Source of the DNA: Gemmatimonadales bacterium UBA1120
GTDB lineage: Bacteria; Gemmatimonadota; Gemmatimonadetes; Longimicrobiales; Gaopeijiaceae
Length of the DNA stretch: 18,578 nt
Assembly: GCA_002313925.1 (NCBI GenBank)
Contig: DCAZ01000133.1
Location: 1 to 18,578, forward strand
Direction: 5' to 3'
In this document: positions 1-7,688 of the stretch, piece after piece
Position numbering within the stretch: position 1 is the first letter of the stretch
Layout: each line of letters begins with the position of its first letter
Position numbers and translations under genes: made by a program
The notes under the pieces: generated by a model
Told to the model about the DNA's origin: nothing
The model's input: the letters and a program-made list of their open reading frames with translations, nothing else
The model's database searches: none

Positions 1-684
1 CTGAACGGCATGCAGGTAGATGGCCCAGGAGAAGTTGGACACGTGGCTGTCGCTGTGGATGCCTCTGAGGCGACGATCAGTGAGGCGGTAAAGCGGGGGG
101 CGGACCTACTGATTGTGCACCACGGGCTCTTTTGGAAGGGATTGCAGCCGGTGACGGGTCGGCATTTCCGGAAGATTCGTAAGCTAATCGAGGGGCAAGT
201 CTCTCTGTATTCCTGCCACCTGCCATTAGATAGCCACCCGGAAGTGGGTAACTGCATTCTTATGGCGAGAGCGTTAGGGCTGGAGATTGAGGGGTCGTTC
301 GGAGAGCACCAGGGCACGAATATCGGTTGGTGGGGAAGGAAACCGGGGGGTATGGCGAGCGCGGCGCTCGCGGGCGAACTGGAGCTGATACTCAAGGGCC
401 CAGTTCGACTGATTGAGGGTGGCCCAGAGGTGATAGAGAGGATAGGGGTGGTAACAGGAGCAGGAGGCTCCTTCATAGAGGAGTCAGTTGGCTTGGGCCT
501 CGATGCCCTGATTACAGGGGAGGTCAGTCATGCAGAGTATTTTGATGCGGTAGAGCTGGGAATATCTGTTCTCTTAGGGGGACATTATGCGACGGAGACG
601 TTTGGGGTGAAGGCTTTGGGGGCACACCTGGAAGAACGATTCGGTTTGACCTGGGAGTTCTTAGAAGAGCCTACGGGATTCTAG
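1..684 (+). CDS. Nif3-like dinuclear metal-center protein (GTP cyclohydrolase I type 2 family), 5' partial
   Basis: This is the C-terminal 227 residues of a Nif3/YbgI-family protein. The frame is open to the first base of the window and reads Leu-Asn-Gly before the Met at position 10. That matches the family's conserved N-terminal 'NGLQV' region, so the true start lies upstream and the Met is internal. Counting from that Met, the putative metal ligands are all visible: His37-His38 in LLIVHHGLFW, Asp74 in HLPLDSHP, and His192 with Glu196 in GGHYATE. Family members form toroidal oligomers with a two-metal site. Some are annotated as GTP cyclohydrolase 1 type 2, but the physiological function is generally unsettled and cannot be told from the sequence. 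The gene converges on the downstream M28 peptidase gene across a 39-base gap with no convincing terminator. Confidence 0.93.
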   Translation: MNGMQVDGPGEVGHVAVAVDASEATISEAVKRGADLLIVHHGLFWKGLQPVTGRHFRKIRKLIEGQVSLYSCHLPLDSHPEVGNCILMARALGLEIEGSFGEHQGTNIGWWGRKPGGMASAALAGELELILKGPVRLIEGGPEVIERIGVVTGAGGSFIEESVGLGLDALITGEVSHAEYFDAVELGISVLLGGHYATETFGVKALGAHLEERFGLTWEFLEEPTGF

Positions 685-723
685 AAACGTCGGATGGCAC
701 CGTCGCTAGGCACGTGGCATTGG

Positions 724-2385
724 CTAGCGGTTCTCAAGCATAGCGTCTCGCGCACCTTTGAACTCCTGTCCAACATGCCAATTCGGCCAGCTCACATCTG
801 CCGCGGCATCGAATAATACGGCAAGTAGCAGAGTGCCCTGCTGTACAGCTCCATCAAATGTAAACTCGTCACTGAATTCATCAGACGGTGCATGGTAGCG
901 ATTAGCGGTGTAGTCGGCCTGGAGCTGAGCCCCCCAACCCGCCGGTTGGCCACGGTAGTTCCGACCATGCTCGATCCAGAGGGAAGGAACTCCCGCCTTC
1001 GCAAACGGAAAGTGATCCGAGCGGAAAAAGAAACCCTTTTCTGGCTCAGCGTCGGGCCTGAGAGTGAGGCCAAGCTGGGTGGCTCGGGGGCGAACATAGT
1101 TTCCTAGCTCGCTCCGCTCTTCTCCATGAACAATGATATCATCGGTGAGACCCCAGAGATTGGCGCCATCCAAGTTTATCTCTGCCACAGTTTGGCTGAG
1201 AGGGTATATAGGGGAGCGCACGTATCGTTCGGCCCCGAGTAGCCCTTGCTCCTCAGCAGCAGTGGCGATGAATAAGACAGAACGCCCTAGGGGTGTCTGG
1301 CTGCCAGAAATAGCATGGGCGACCTCCAGGAGTAAAGCGGTACCAGAGGCGTTGTCGTAGGCACCGTTATAGATGGAATCACCAGCAATGCTTTCGCCAA
1401 CGCCGAAGTGGTCGTAATGGGAGGTTACAGTGAGATATTCATCCGGCCGAGTGCTACCTCTCCGCACCGCGACTACGTTCCGCGTCTCTACATCACGGCT
1501 GGTGCTCTCAACGCTTGCGCTTACGGTGATACCAGTCTCGACTGCGGTGAATCCTCGAATCGCCGCCCTCCTCTTGAGTTCTTCATAGTCATAGCCCGCA
1601 GTTGCCAGAGCACGTTGGGCCACACTTTCTGAGACCCACCCGACCATTCCTGCTGGTCGAGTGTCAGTGGGGTTGAGAGGTAGGGCGAACTGTTCCCCAG
1701 ACCAGCCACCACGCACTACGCTCCATGGGTAACCTGCTGGTTCGGTCTCATGGACGATTATGGCACCAAGAGCCCCTTGGCGGGCAGCCTCTTCGTACTT
1801 GTACGTCCAACGGCCGTAATAGGTCATCGCGACACCACCAAACAAATCTGGTTCGCTAGGAGAAGCCGGTGGATCGTTCACTAAGATCATCAGGTATTTT
1901 CCCTGAACATCAATGCCTTGGAAATCATTCCATTCGTTTTCGGGGGCAATTGCGCCGTATCCGGCAAAGACAAGCTCAGCGTCGCCACCGACCCTGCCTG
2001 CAAGCGGATCCCCTGCGTTGAGTACAAATTCATCTAGATATGTCGGGGTGACTGCACCTTCTGATCCTGTGAAAGACAGCTTTACCGTAGTTGGATCTGT
2101 GGTCATACCAACCATGGGTACAGTTTGAAAATATGACCCTCCAGGAGCTTCTAGCCCGTACTCCGAGAATTGTTCGGCGATGTATGCCGAGGCCAGGTCG
2201 CCGCCGAGATGTCCGGGTCCTCTACCGAAGAAATCATCCGATGCGAGGATCCGCATATGATCAGCAATTCCCTGGGCCGATAGTTCCGGAAGCTCAGGTT
2301 CCGATCTAGATGTCCCTATGTCTGACTCAGAACTACATGCAGCCAAGATAGCTATGAGGCCAAGGAAGCTGTTTAGCCTGCGCAC
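724..2385 (-). CDS. Exported M28-family metallopeptidase with PA domain, predicted lipoprotein
   Basis: This 553-residue protein is a zinc-dependent aminopeptidase-like enzyme predicted to act outside the cytoplasm. I start it at GTG 2385. A GGAG lies six bases upstream on the minus strand, and this start puts a short basic, hydrophobic signal directly before a lipobox (LAAC, Cys17). The open frame extends to a GTG at 2430, but that codon has no ribosome binding site. A protease-associated (PA) domain fills roughly residues 120-245. The M28 catalytic domain follows, with its two-zinc ligands visible: His323 and Asp325 in SHYDHFG, Asp344 in YDNASG, catalytic and ligand Glu378-Glu379 in AAEEQG, Asp406 in NLDG, and His458 in SDHFPF. 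All core residues are present, so it should be active. The substrate is probably the N-terminus of peptides, but specificity cannot be read. It is divergent from the M14 peptidase gene and transcribed alone in this window. Confidence 0.93.
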   Translation of the reverse strand: MRRLNSFLGLIAILAACSSESDIGTSRSEPELPELSAQGIADHMRILASDDFFGRGPGHLGGDLASAYIAEQFSEYGLEAPGGSYFQTVPMVGMTTDPTTVKLSFTGSEGAVTPTYLDEFVLNAGDPLAGRVGGDAELVFAGYGAIAPENEWNDFQGIDVQGKYLMILVNDPPASPSEPDLFGGVAMTYYGRWTYKYEEAARQGALGAIIVHETEPAGYPWSVVRGGWSGEQFALPLNPTDTRPAGMVGWVSESVAQRALATAGYDYEELKRRAAIRGFTAVETGITVSASVESTSRDVETRNVVAVRRGSTRPDEYLTVTSHYDHFGVGESIAGDSIYNGAYDNASGTALLLEVAHAISGSQTPLGRSVLFIATAAEEQGLLGAERYVRSPIYPLSQTVAEINLDGANLWGLTDDIIVHGEERSELGNYVRPRATQLGLTLRPDAEPEKGFFFRSDHFPFAKAGVPSLWIEHGRNYRGQPAGWGAQLQADYTANRYHAPSDEFSDEFTFDGAVQQGTLLLAVLFDAAADVSWPNWHVGQEFKGARDAMLENR

Positions 2386-2390
2386 ACTGA

Positions 2391-2395
2391 TCTCC
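2391..2395 (-). promoter_or_regulatory. Ribosome binding site deciding the M28 peptidase start
   Basis: The minus strand reads GGAGA here, six bases before GTG 2385. The longer possible start at 2430 has only AT-rich sequence before it. The placement also gives a normal-length lipoprotein signal peptide. Confidence 0.75.
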
Positions 2396-2600
2396 GGATA
2401 AGGTTTGATAGAGGGTCGAGAGGGTCGCACTTTAGCAATTCAGATGCGAGTGGGACAGTTGTCTTGGAATTGAAGGGAGCCCGGGTAGAGACCTAAAGCA
2501 GGGGCAGGGATTCCGCTGCAAGCCCATGGACGCTACGGTACCATCTTCTGCCGCGCCACAAACTATGCTTGGTCCCGGAATCGCCGGGCCCCTTTGGTAT

Positions 2601-2608
2601 AGAAGGAG
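2601..2608 (+). promoter_or_regulatory. Ribosome binding site of the M14 peptidase gene
   Basis: AGAAGGAG lies five bases before ATG 2614. It favours that start over an in-frame TTG at 2569, which would add 15 residues before the signal peptide. Confidence 0.8.
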
Positions 2609-2613
2609 TTTCA

Positions 2614-4905
2614 ATGACTCGACGTTTAACCGCGATTCTTAGTGTCTTCGTGATCTTAGCCCCCTCTCTCGCAGCTCAGCGGATCCCTTCCCCTCAGCAG
2701 TATTTCGGGTTCGAGATGGGGTCGGACCGAAGGCTGGCTAACTGGGACGAGTTGACCTCGTACTATGAAGAACTTGCTGAAAGAAGCCAGCGAGTGATTG
2801 TTGACACTCTTGGGACGACAACAACCGGTCACCCTTTCGTGATGCTCACGATCACGAGTCCGGAAAACCATGCCCGACTAGCAGAGCTACAAGACATCCA
2901 AATGAAGTTGGCAGACCCGAGGATGATCTCAAGCGAGTCAGAACTCAATCAGCTTTTCGATGACGGTAAGGCTGTTGCGATGATCACCCATGGAATCCAC
3001 TCGACAGAAGTAGGTCCAAGTCAGATGGCAGCCCGGCTGGCTTACACCATGGCCTCGTCTAATGAAGAAAGGATCCTCGAGATTCTGGAGAACGTGATCT
3101 TCCTGCAGATTCCTTCACTGAACCCAGATGGCCTCCAGTGGGTGAACGACTGGTATAACGAGCATGTAGGGACGCAGTTCGAGGCAGCTCCTCTTCCTTG
3201 GCTGTACCACTTTTATACCGGGCATGATAACAACCGAGACTGGTATGCGTTCACGCAAGACGAAACTATTCTTACCGTAGGTGCCCAGAATGATTGGCAT
3301 CCGCACATAGTACATGATGTGCATCAGATGGGAGGTAATGGGGCTCGGATATTCTTTCCGCCCTATATCGAGCCTTGGGAACCAAACATTGATCCAGCTC
3401 TGACAACAGCGGTCAGTCAGCTTGGTACCTACATGGCTGCTGAGTTAACAGCTCAGGGGAAAAAGGGAGTCGTGGTGAACGCCCAATACGATGCGTTCAC
3501 TCCTGCTCGGGCCTATATGCACTATCACGGTGCTGCTCGAATTCTTTCAGAGACAGCCTCGGCACGGATAGCGTCACCGACTAACATCTCGCCCGAAGCA
3601 TTAGGCCCCGGACGGAACTTCGATGCGAGCCAGCGGTCTTGGAATTTCCCTAATCCTTGGGAAGGTGGCCCCTGGGGATTGCCCGACATTGTGGATTACC
3701 AGTACTCCGGCGCCCTGGCACTGCTCACGAATGCCGCGAAGAATCGCCGGTTCTGGCTAGAGAACTTCTATGGCGTCAACAAGCGTGCTGTGGACAAGTG
3801 GGACGCCTGGCCGGATGCCTGGGTCATTCCAGGTAACCAGGAAAACCAAACCGGTGTGAAGTACGCACTTCGGTCACTCGTCATGTCAGAAGTGGAAGTA
3901 GCTGAGGCGCAGGAAGCTTTTTCAGTGGATGGAGTGGACTTCCCGGCTGGGAGTTATGTCATCCCAATGAATCAGCCATATGCAGGCTTTGCGAATTCAA
4001 TGCTGGAGGTACAGCACTACCCAGATTTGCGCGAATACCCAGGAGGGCCACCTCAACGTCCGTATGACGTGACTGCACACACATTCGGATATCTACTCGA
4101 TTTTGAAGCTGTAGAGGTTGAGGGGAACCTTAGGGTTGAATTGTCCGAACCCATCACAGCACCAGATTTTGATTTTCAATTACCGGCGCATCTTACTGAA
4201 GTAGATGCACCGCGAGTGGCGATGTACAAATCATGGCAGGAGCCGATGCCGGCAGGGTGGCAGCGCTGGGTTCTGGACCAATATGACATGGCGTATGACA
4301 CACTTCATGATGCAGATATTCATAGTGGTGCCCTGGATGACTACGACGTCTTACTCTTCCAGGCGCAGGACGCGAACTCTATTAGAAACGGATTCCGTTC
4401 AGGAGAACTGCCTCGCCAATATACGGGTGGCTTAGGTGATCAAGGGGTTCAGGCGGTTAGCAGCTTCGTGCGAAACGGGGGGCGTGTTATAGCCATTGAG
4501 GCCGCAACAGACTTTGTGGCCGAACTATTTGACCTAGATATCTCTAATCTGACTTCAGGCCTTCCGAATACCGAGTTCTACATTCCTGGGTCAATCCTAA
4601 GGCTTGAACTCGATTCGGCATCAGAAATCAACGAAGGTATGAGAGACGAGATCTCTGCGTGGTACTGGCGGAGTAGTATGGCATACGAAGTCGATGATCC
4701 GAGAATTCGAATTGTTGGCCGCTATGGGCAGGGTGACCCCCTGCTCTCAGGCTGGGTACTTGGTGGAGAACACATAGAAGGAGAGGCGGCTATCCTTGAA
4801 GCCGACATTGGTGAAGGTTCGTTGGTCCTGTTTGGTTTCCAGCCGAATTATCGTGCACAAACTGTTGCGACGTGGCCCTTGCTGTTTAATGCGATGAGGA
4901 AATGA
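2614..4905 (+). CDS. Secreted M14-family zinc carboxypeptidase-like protein with C-terminal GATase1-like domain
   Basis: This is a 763-residue exported protein. The start at ATG 2614 has a strong ribosome binding site. It gives a classical signal peptide (MTRRLTAILSVFVILAPSLA) with likely cleavage before Ala-Gln, around residues 20-22. The peptidase M14 domain covers about residues 25-390. The zinc motif HGIHSTE supplies His129 and Glu132, NPDG lies at 170-173, and NNRDW at 206-210 fits the substrate-carboxylate-binding Asn-Arg. The third zinc ligand is His234 or His237 in VHDVHQMG, and Glu313 in LSETAS is a plausible catalytic Glu. Residues about 530-640 resemble a class-I glutamine amidotransferase-like fold (VLLFQAQD, then RNGGRVIAIE), with no obvious catalytic Cys. 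Large multidomain M14 proteins of this type are known, but their substrates mostly are not. The gene opens a four-gene plus-strand run, and its stop overlaps the next start. Confidence 0.9.
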   Translation: MTRRLTAILSVFVILAPSLAAQRIPSPQQYFGFEMGSDRRLANWDELTSYYEELAERSQRVIVDTLGTTTTGHPFVMLTITSPENHARLAELQDIQMKLADPRMISSESELNQLFDDGKAVAMITHGIHSTEVGPSQMAARLAYTMASSNEERILEILENVIFLQIPSLNPDGLQWVNDWYNEHVGTQFEAAPLPWLYHFYTGHDNNRDWYAFTQDETILTVGAQNDWHPHIVHDVHQMGGNGARIFFPPYIEPWEPNIDPALTTAVSQLGTYMAAELTAQGKKGVVVNAQYDAFTPARAYMHYHGAARILSETASARIASPTNISPEALGPGRNFDASQRSWNFPNPWEGGPWGLPDIVDYQYSGALALLTNAAKNRRFWLENFYGVNKRAVDKWDAWPDAWVIPGNQENQTGVKYALRSLVMSEVEVAEAQEAFSVDGVDFPAGSYVIPMNQPYAGFANSMLEVQHYPDLREYPGGPPQRPYDVTAHTFGYLLDFEAVEVEGNLRVELSEPITAPDFDFQLPAHLTEVDAPRVAMYKSWQEPMPAGWQRWVLDQYDMAYDTLHDADIHSGALDDYDVLLFQAQDANSIRNGFRSGELPRQYTGGLGDQGVQAVSSFVRNGGRVIAIEAATDFVAELFDLDISNLTSGLPNTEFYIPGSILRLELDSASEINEGMRDEISAWYWRSSMAYEVDDPRIRIVGRYGQGDPLLSGWVLGGEHIEGEAAILEADIGEGSLVLFGFQPNYRAQTVATWPLLFNAMRK

Positions 4906-5690
4906 CTGCTCTGGTCTGCCCGAAGTGTGGTAAGGCCGCCTCGGGAAGCTTTTGTCAGGAGTGCGGAGCTAAAGTTGGAGGGCACCTTTGTCAGGAGTGC
5001 GGAGCGCAGATTACTGCGACAGCGAAGTATTGTAACCGATGTGGAAACCGCATCAGTGTAAGCGAACACCGGGCCGCAGCTAGTGCCACGCTTGGAGGTA
5101 AGAATCTCCCTTGGTGGATTACGGGGGCGGCGATGTTCGTGCTTATCGTTGCACTGGCCACACAAATGATGCAGTCAGGAGGACCATCTATTCCAACCGC
5201 ATCGCCAATCACAAGCCAACCTGGTGGGGGGGCAATGACGGGTATGCCTCCGGACTTATCAACCATGACACCTGTGGAAGCTGCAAACCGCCTTTTTAAC
5301 AGAGTAATGACGGCAGTCACGGCTGGGGATTCGACCGAAGCTCAGCAGTTCATGCCCATGGCTATTGGTGCTTATGAGCGAGCACGTCCCCTGGATAACG
5401 ACGGCCTTTTTCATCTTTCAATGCTCCAGCGTACGGCGATGCAACTCGAAGCTGCTCTCGAGACTGCAGAGGAGATTCTAGAGGATAATTCAAACCACTT
5501 GCTTGGGTTGAGCGCTGCAGCAAAAGCCGCGGCAGAGCTAGGGCGTGGCGACATAGCTGCAGCGTACTATGAACGTGTGCTCGAGGTCTATGAGTCACAG
5601 ATAGAGCAGGATATTGCTGAATACATGGACCATACTCCGATCACGGATAACCTCAGAACTGAAGCTGAAGCGTTCCTAGGTGGTCGCTAA
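4902..5690 (+). CDS. Double zinc-ribbon, single-pass membrane protein with TPR-like C-terminal region
   Basis: I do not recognise this 262-residue protein as a named family beyond its domains. Eight cysteines form two consecutive treble-clef-like zinc ribbons: Cys6/Cys9 with Cys18/Cys21, and Cys30/Cys33 with Cys44/Cys47. One hydrophobic segment (about residues 70-88) then predicts a membrane anchor. A Gly/Pro/Ser/Thr-rich linker follows to about residue 122, and then helical repeats (about 125-250) with the alternating Ala/Leu/Tyr pattern of TPRs. The start ATG overlaps the M14 stop as ATGA, and the nearest AGGA lies only one base before it. Expression therefore probably depends on translational coupling to the peptidase gene. 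A membrane scaffold or assembly role beside the secreted peptidase is possible but is inference from position only. Confidence 0.85.
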   Translation: MTALVCPKCGKAASGSFCQECGAKVGGHLCQECGAQITATAKYCNRCGNRISVSEHRAAASATLGGKNLPWWITGAAMFVLIVALATQMMQSGGPSIPTASPITSQPGGGAMTGMPPDLSTMTPVEAANRLFNRVMTAVTAGDSTEAQQFMPMAIGAYERARPLDNDGLFHLSMLQRTAMQLEAALETAEEILEDNSNHLLGLSAAAKAAAELGRGDIAAAYYERVLEVYESQIEQDIAEYMDHTPITDNLRTEAEAFLGGR

Positions 5691-5724
5691 GTCGGAGACC
5701 AGGAAGATACAGAGGGCTCTAGGG

Positions 5725-6711
5725 ATGAGAGTATTTCTGACGGGAGGCACCGGCCTTCTCGGGTCACACCTGGCTGATGAACTTCGCTCGTGTGGGCAAG
5801 ATGTAGTTGCTCTTAATCGACCTGGATCTGACGTAGCGTTTCTTAAGGCCCAGGGGTGCACTCTCGTAGAGGGTGATGTGAGAGATGATATAGAATCTCT
5901 CGCCAAACTAATGGCCGGGTGCACACATCTCGTACACTCTGCTGCAATTGTATACGGCGGTAGCTCTTGGCCGAAGGTCCGTGCTGTAAACGTGGATGGG
6001 ACGCGAAATGTCCTTATGGCTGCTGTAAAAGCTGGAATTAACTTTGCAGTTCATGTTTCGTCAGTTGTGGTCTATGGGATCGTCGACGGGACTGTGACTG
6101 AGGACACACCACTTGATGGGCGGATCCACGATGGGGATCTCTATGCTCGCTCAAAGCGTCAAGCAGAGGTGATAGCGAGGGAGGTTGAAGAAGAGCACGG
6201 ACTGCCTGTGTCAGTGGTTCGTCCGTGTGGAGTCTACGGTGAGCGAGACCGTCTCACAGCATTGACAGTGGCGAAGTTCCTGAGATTGCCGATCGTGCCC
6301 CTATTAGGATCCGGAAGAAATAGCATCCCGGTGGTCTATTCAGGAAATGTGGCTCACGCGTTGCGTTTGGTACTGGAAGCAGCCCGAGGGGGCACCACAT
6401 ATGATGTCGGATTCGACCTTCCGCTTAGCCAAAGAGCGATGCTAGAGGATCTTGCTGTTGGCCTCGGTAAACGACCAATCTTTCTGGCTATGCCAGCGAG
6501 TCTGATCCGGGGAGGAGCCCGTGTACTCGACAGACTTGGAGCATTCATCCCAGGGGTGAAGCATCTTTCAATCTCCAGAGTAGCTGAGTTCGCTCTTGGT
6601 GAGAATCCGTATATATCAAGGCGACTTCGCGAAGAGCTGGGCTGGGATCCGCCCTACCATCATAAGGATGCTCTCATACGGACAGGTCTGTGGCTCACCG
6701 AGCACACCTGA
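5725..6711 (+). CDS. NAD-dependent epimerase/dehydratase family protein (extended SDR)
   Basis: This 328-residue extended short-chain dehydrogenase/reductase is predicted to be cytoplasmic. The Rossmann dinucleotide motif TGGTGLLG begins at residue 6, Asp51 lies in the GDVRD segment, HSAA is at 71-74, and the active-site Ser112-Ser113 and Tyr140-x3-Lys144 (YARSK) are intact. ATG 5725 is chosen because it puts the Rossmann strand at the N-terminus and has AGAGGG eight bases upstream. The frame also opens at GTG 5680 inside the previous gene, which would add an unlikely 15-residue leader. Relatives include nucleotide-sugar epimerases, dihydroflavonol-reductase-like and 3-beta-hydroxysteroid-dehydrogenase-like enzymes. 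The substrate cannot be chosen among these. It lies 34 bases after the zinc-ribbon gene, so it is probably co-transcribed. Confidence 0.9.
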   Translation: MRVFLTGGTGLLGSHLADELRSCGQDVVALNRPGSDVAFLKAQGCTLVEGDVRDDIESLAKLMAGCTHLVHSAAIVYGGSSWPKVRAVNVDGTRNVLMAAVKAGINFAVHVSSVVVYGIVDGTVTEDTPLDGRIHDGDLYARSKRQAEVIAREVEEEHGLPVSVVRPCGVYGERDRLTALTVAKFLRLPIVPLLGSGRNSIPVVYSGNVAHALRLVLEAARGGTTYDVGFDLPLSQRAMLEDLAVGLGKRPIFLAMPASLIRGGARVLDRLGAFIPGVKHLSISRVAEFALGENPYISRRLREELGWDPPYHHKDALIRTGLWLTEHT

Positions 6712-6751
6712 GAATGATCATGATACCCAAAGATGCATATAGAGGATGCTT

Positions 6752-7492
6752 ATGACGGAGATGAAGAGGGAATTCGAACCTGACAGGTACCGCGAGGGTT
6801 CAACACAAGATGAACGATTGCTTGAACGCGTCGAAGATCTCCAAGCCATGGGTATGGATGCGTGGCGTATTTTCCGAATCATGGGGGAGTTTGTCGAGGG
6901 GTTTGAGGAGATGTCAGAGATTGGTCCGGCAGTTTCAATCTTTGGTTCTGCTCGTGCGAACTCCGATACAGACATGTACCAAGAATGCGTAGAAACTGCT
7001 CGCCTACTCGGGGAAGCAGGCTTTGCCATTATCACTGGTGGCGGCCCAGGTATGATGGAAGCAGCAAACCGAGGGGCAAAAGTGGGAGGTGCCACATCGG
7101 TCGGATGCAATATTGAGCTTCCTTTTGAACAGGAGAGCAATGATTTCATCGATGTATCAATCGACTTCCGGTACTTCTTCGTCAGAAAGACAATGTTCGT
7201 AAAATACGCTGAAGCTTTTGTGATTTTCCCAGGAGGCTTCGGGACTATGGACGAACTCTTCGAATCACTCACGCTCATTCAGACCCATAAGGTTCGACAC
7301 TTTCCTCTTGTACTTTTCGGGTCGGAGTATTGGGGAGGTCTGCTCGACTGGCTTCGTGGGACCATGGTCGCTGATGGTAAAATCACCCAAGAAGATCTAG
7401 ACATGATTTTCGTCACGAATGATCCGGTGGCTGCTCGGGACCATATAGTAGCTGGGTATAAGAATCGTATAGCGATTCGCGGCGGTTCTTAA
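6752..7492 (+). CDS. LOG-family protein (TIGR00730-type Rossmann-fold nucleotide hydrolase)
   Basis: This 246-residue protein belongs to the 'lysine decarboxylase-like' LOG family, whose characterised members cleave nucleoside 5'-monophosphates such as cytokinin ribotides or AMP into base and ribose phosphate. Both signature motifs are intact: GGGPGMMEA at about residues 96-104 and PGGFGTMDE at 160-168. An Arg-Lys pair at 145-146 fits the active-site region. An N-terminal extension of roughly 55 residues before the Rossmann core makes it the longer type. I prefer ATG 6752, six bases after GAGG, over ATG 6746, which directly abuts that GAGG. The gene follows the epimerase gene by 40 bases and is the last of the four-gene run. 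The true substrate in this organism is unknown. Confidence 0.9.
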   Translation: MTEMKREFEPDRYREGSTQDERLLERVEDLQAMGMDAWRIFRIMGEFVEGFEEMSEIGPAVSIFGSARANSDTDMYQECVETARLLGEAGFAIITGGGPGMMEAANRGAKVGGATSVGCNIELPFEQESNDFIDVSIDFRYFFVRKTMFVKYAEAFVIFPGGFGTMDELFESLTLIQTHKVRHFPLVLFGSEYWGGLLDWLRGTMVADGKITQEDLDMIFVTNDPVAARDHIVAGYKNRIAIRGGS

Positions 7493-7643
7493 CCTGAGGC
7501 ACAGAGGTTTGGGTCAGTACGGGACGCCAGCCATACTCACACTGTAAAAAAACCCTTCCACTGGCTACCTTTTTAGGCTCTGCGATCAGGTTGCCTCATC
7601 GGAAACATTGTGCGCCTGATGGCTCGGTGACACTGCGCCTGCT

Positions 7644-7688
7644 CCTGGGTCGTCCACCACGACTCGGGATCTTGGCTGGAGGACGACC
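7644..7688 (+). promoter_or_regulatory. Possible two-state RNA structure covering the lipA ribosome binding site
   Basis: GGTCGTCC (7648-7655) is exactly complementary to GGACGACC (7681-7688). That 8-bp stem would capture the end of the Shine-Dalgarno GGAGG (7678-7682) and the spacer up to the GTG start. The same 5' arm can instead form a local hairpin. There CCTGGGTCGT (7644-7653) pairs with ACGACTCGGG (7659-7668) around the loop CCACC, giving ten pairs of which two are G-U. The two forms exclude each other, as in translational switches. This is visual base-pairing only; no ligand or regulator is implied. Confidence 0.4.
7678..7682 (+). promoter_or_regulatory. Ribosome binding site of lipA
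   Basis: GGAGG stands six bases before GTG 7689. It supports the long form of LipA over a start at the in-frame ATG 7809, which has no comparable site. Confidence 0.8.

Larger units (their letters stand above)
2386..2613. other. Divergent intergenic region between the M28 and M14 peptidase genes
   Basis: This 228-base spacer must hold the promoters of both divergent peptidase genes, but I see no convincing -35/-10 pair on either strand. It contains a 9-base unit repeated in tandem (gagggtcga, then gagggtcgc, at 2411-2428), close to the M28 start. It also has a weak 5-bp hairpin CCCGG/CCGGG (2574-2588) upstream of the M14 ribosome binding site. No ORF in it looks real. Confidence 0.5.
7493..7688 (+). 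promoter_or_regulatory. lipA leader and upstream intergenic region
   Basis: This 196-base non-coding stretch separates the LOG-family gene from lipA, so the lipA promoter is probably here. I found no good -35/-10 pair. It contains a seven-A run (about 7546-7552), a direct repeat TGCGCCTG at 7611-7618 and 7634-7641 (23 bases apart start to start), and the alternative hairpins described separately at 7644-7688. No terminator of the upstream gene is evident, so read-through is possible. Confidence 0.5.

Noticed and set aside
10..684. Taking ATG 10 as the start of the Nif3-like gene
   Set aside because: The frame reads Leu-Asn-Gly before this Met, matching conserved family sequence, so the gene begins before the window.
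685..723. Terminator between the convergent Nif3-like and M28 genes
   Set aside because: The 39-base gap has no stem longer than a few pairs and no T-run.
6718..7278. 186-codon open frame antisense to the LOG-family gene
   Set aside because: It is Ser/Pro-rich without domain-like pattern and is fully covered by the LOG gene with its two intact signature motifs.
7491..7509. AACCT/AGGTT hairpin after the LOG-family gene as a terminator
   Set aside because: There are only five pairs, a nine-base loop and no T-run after it.
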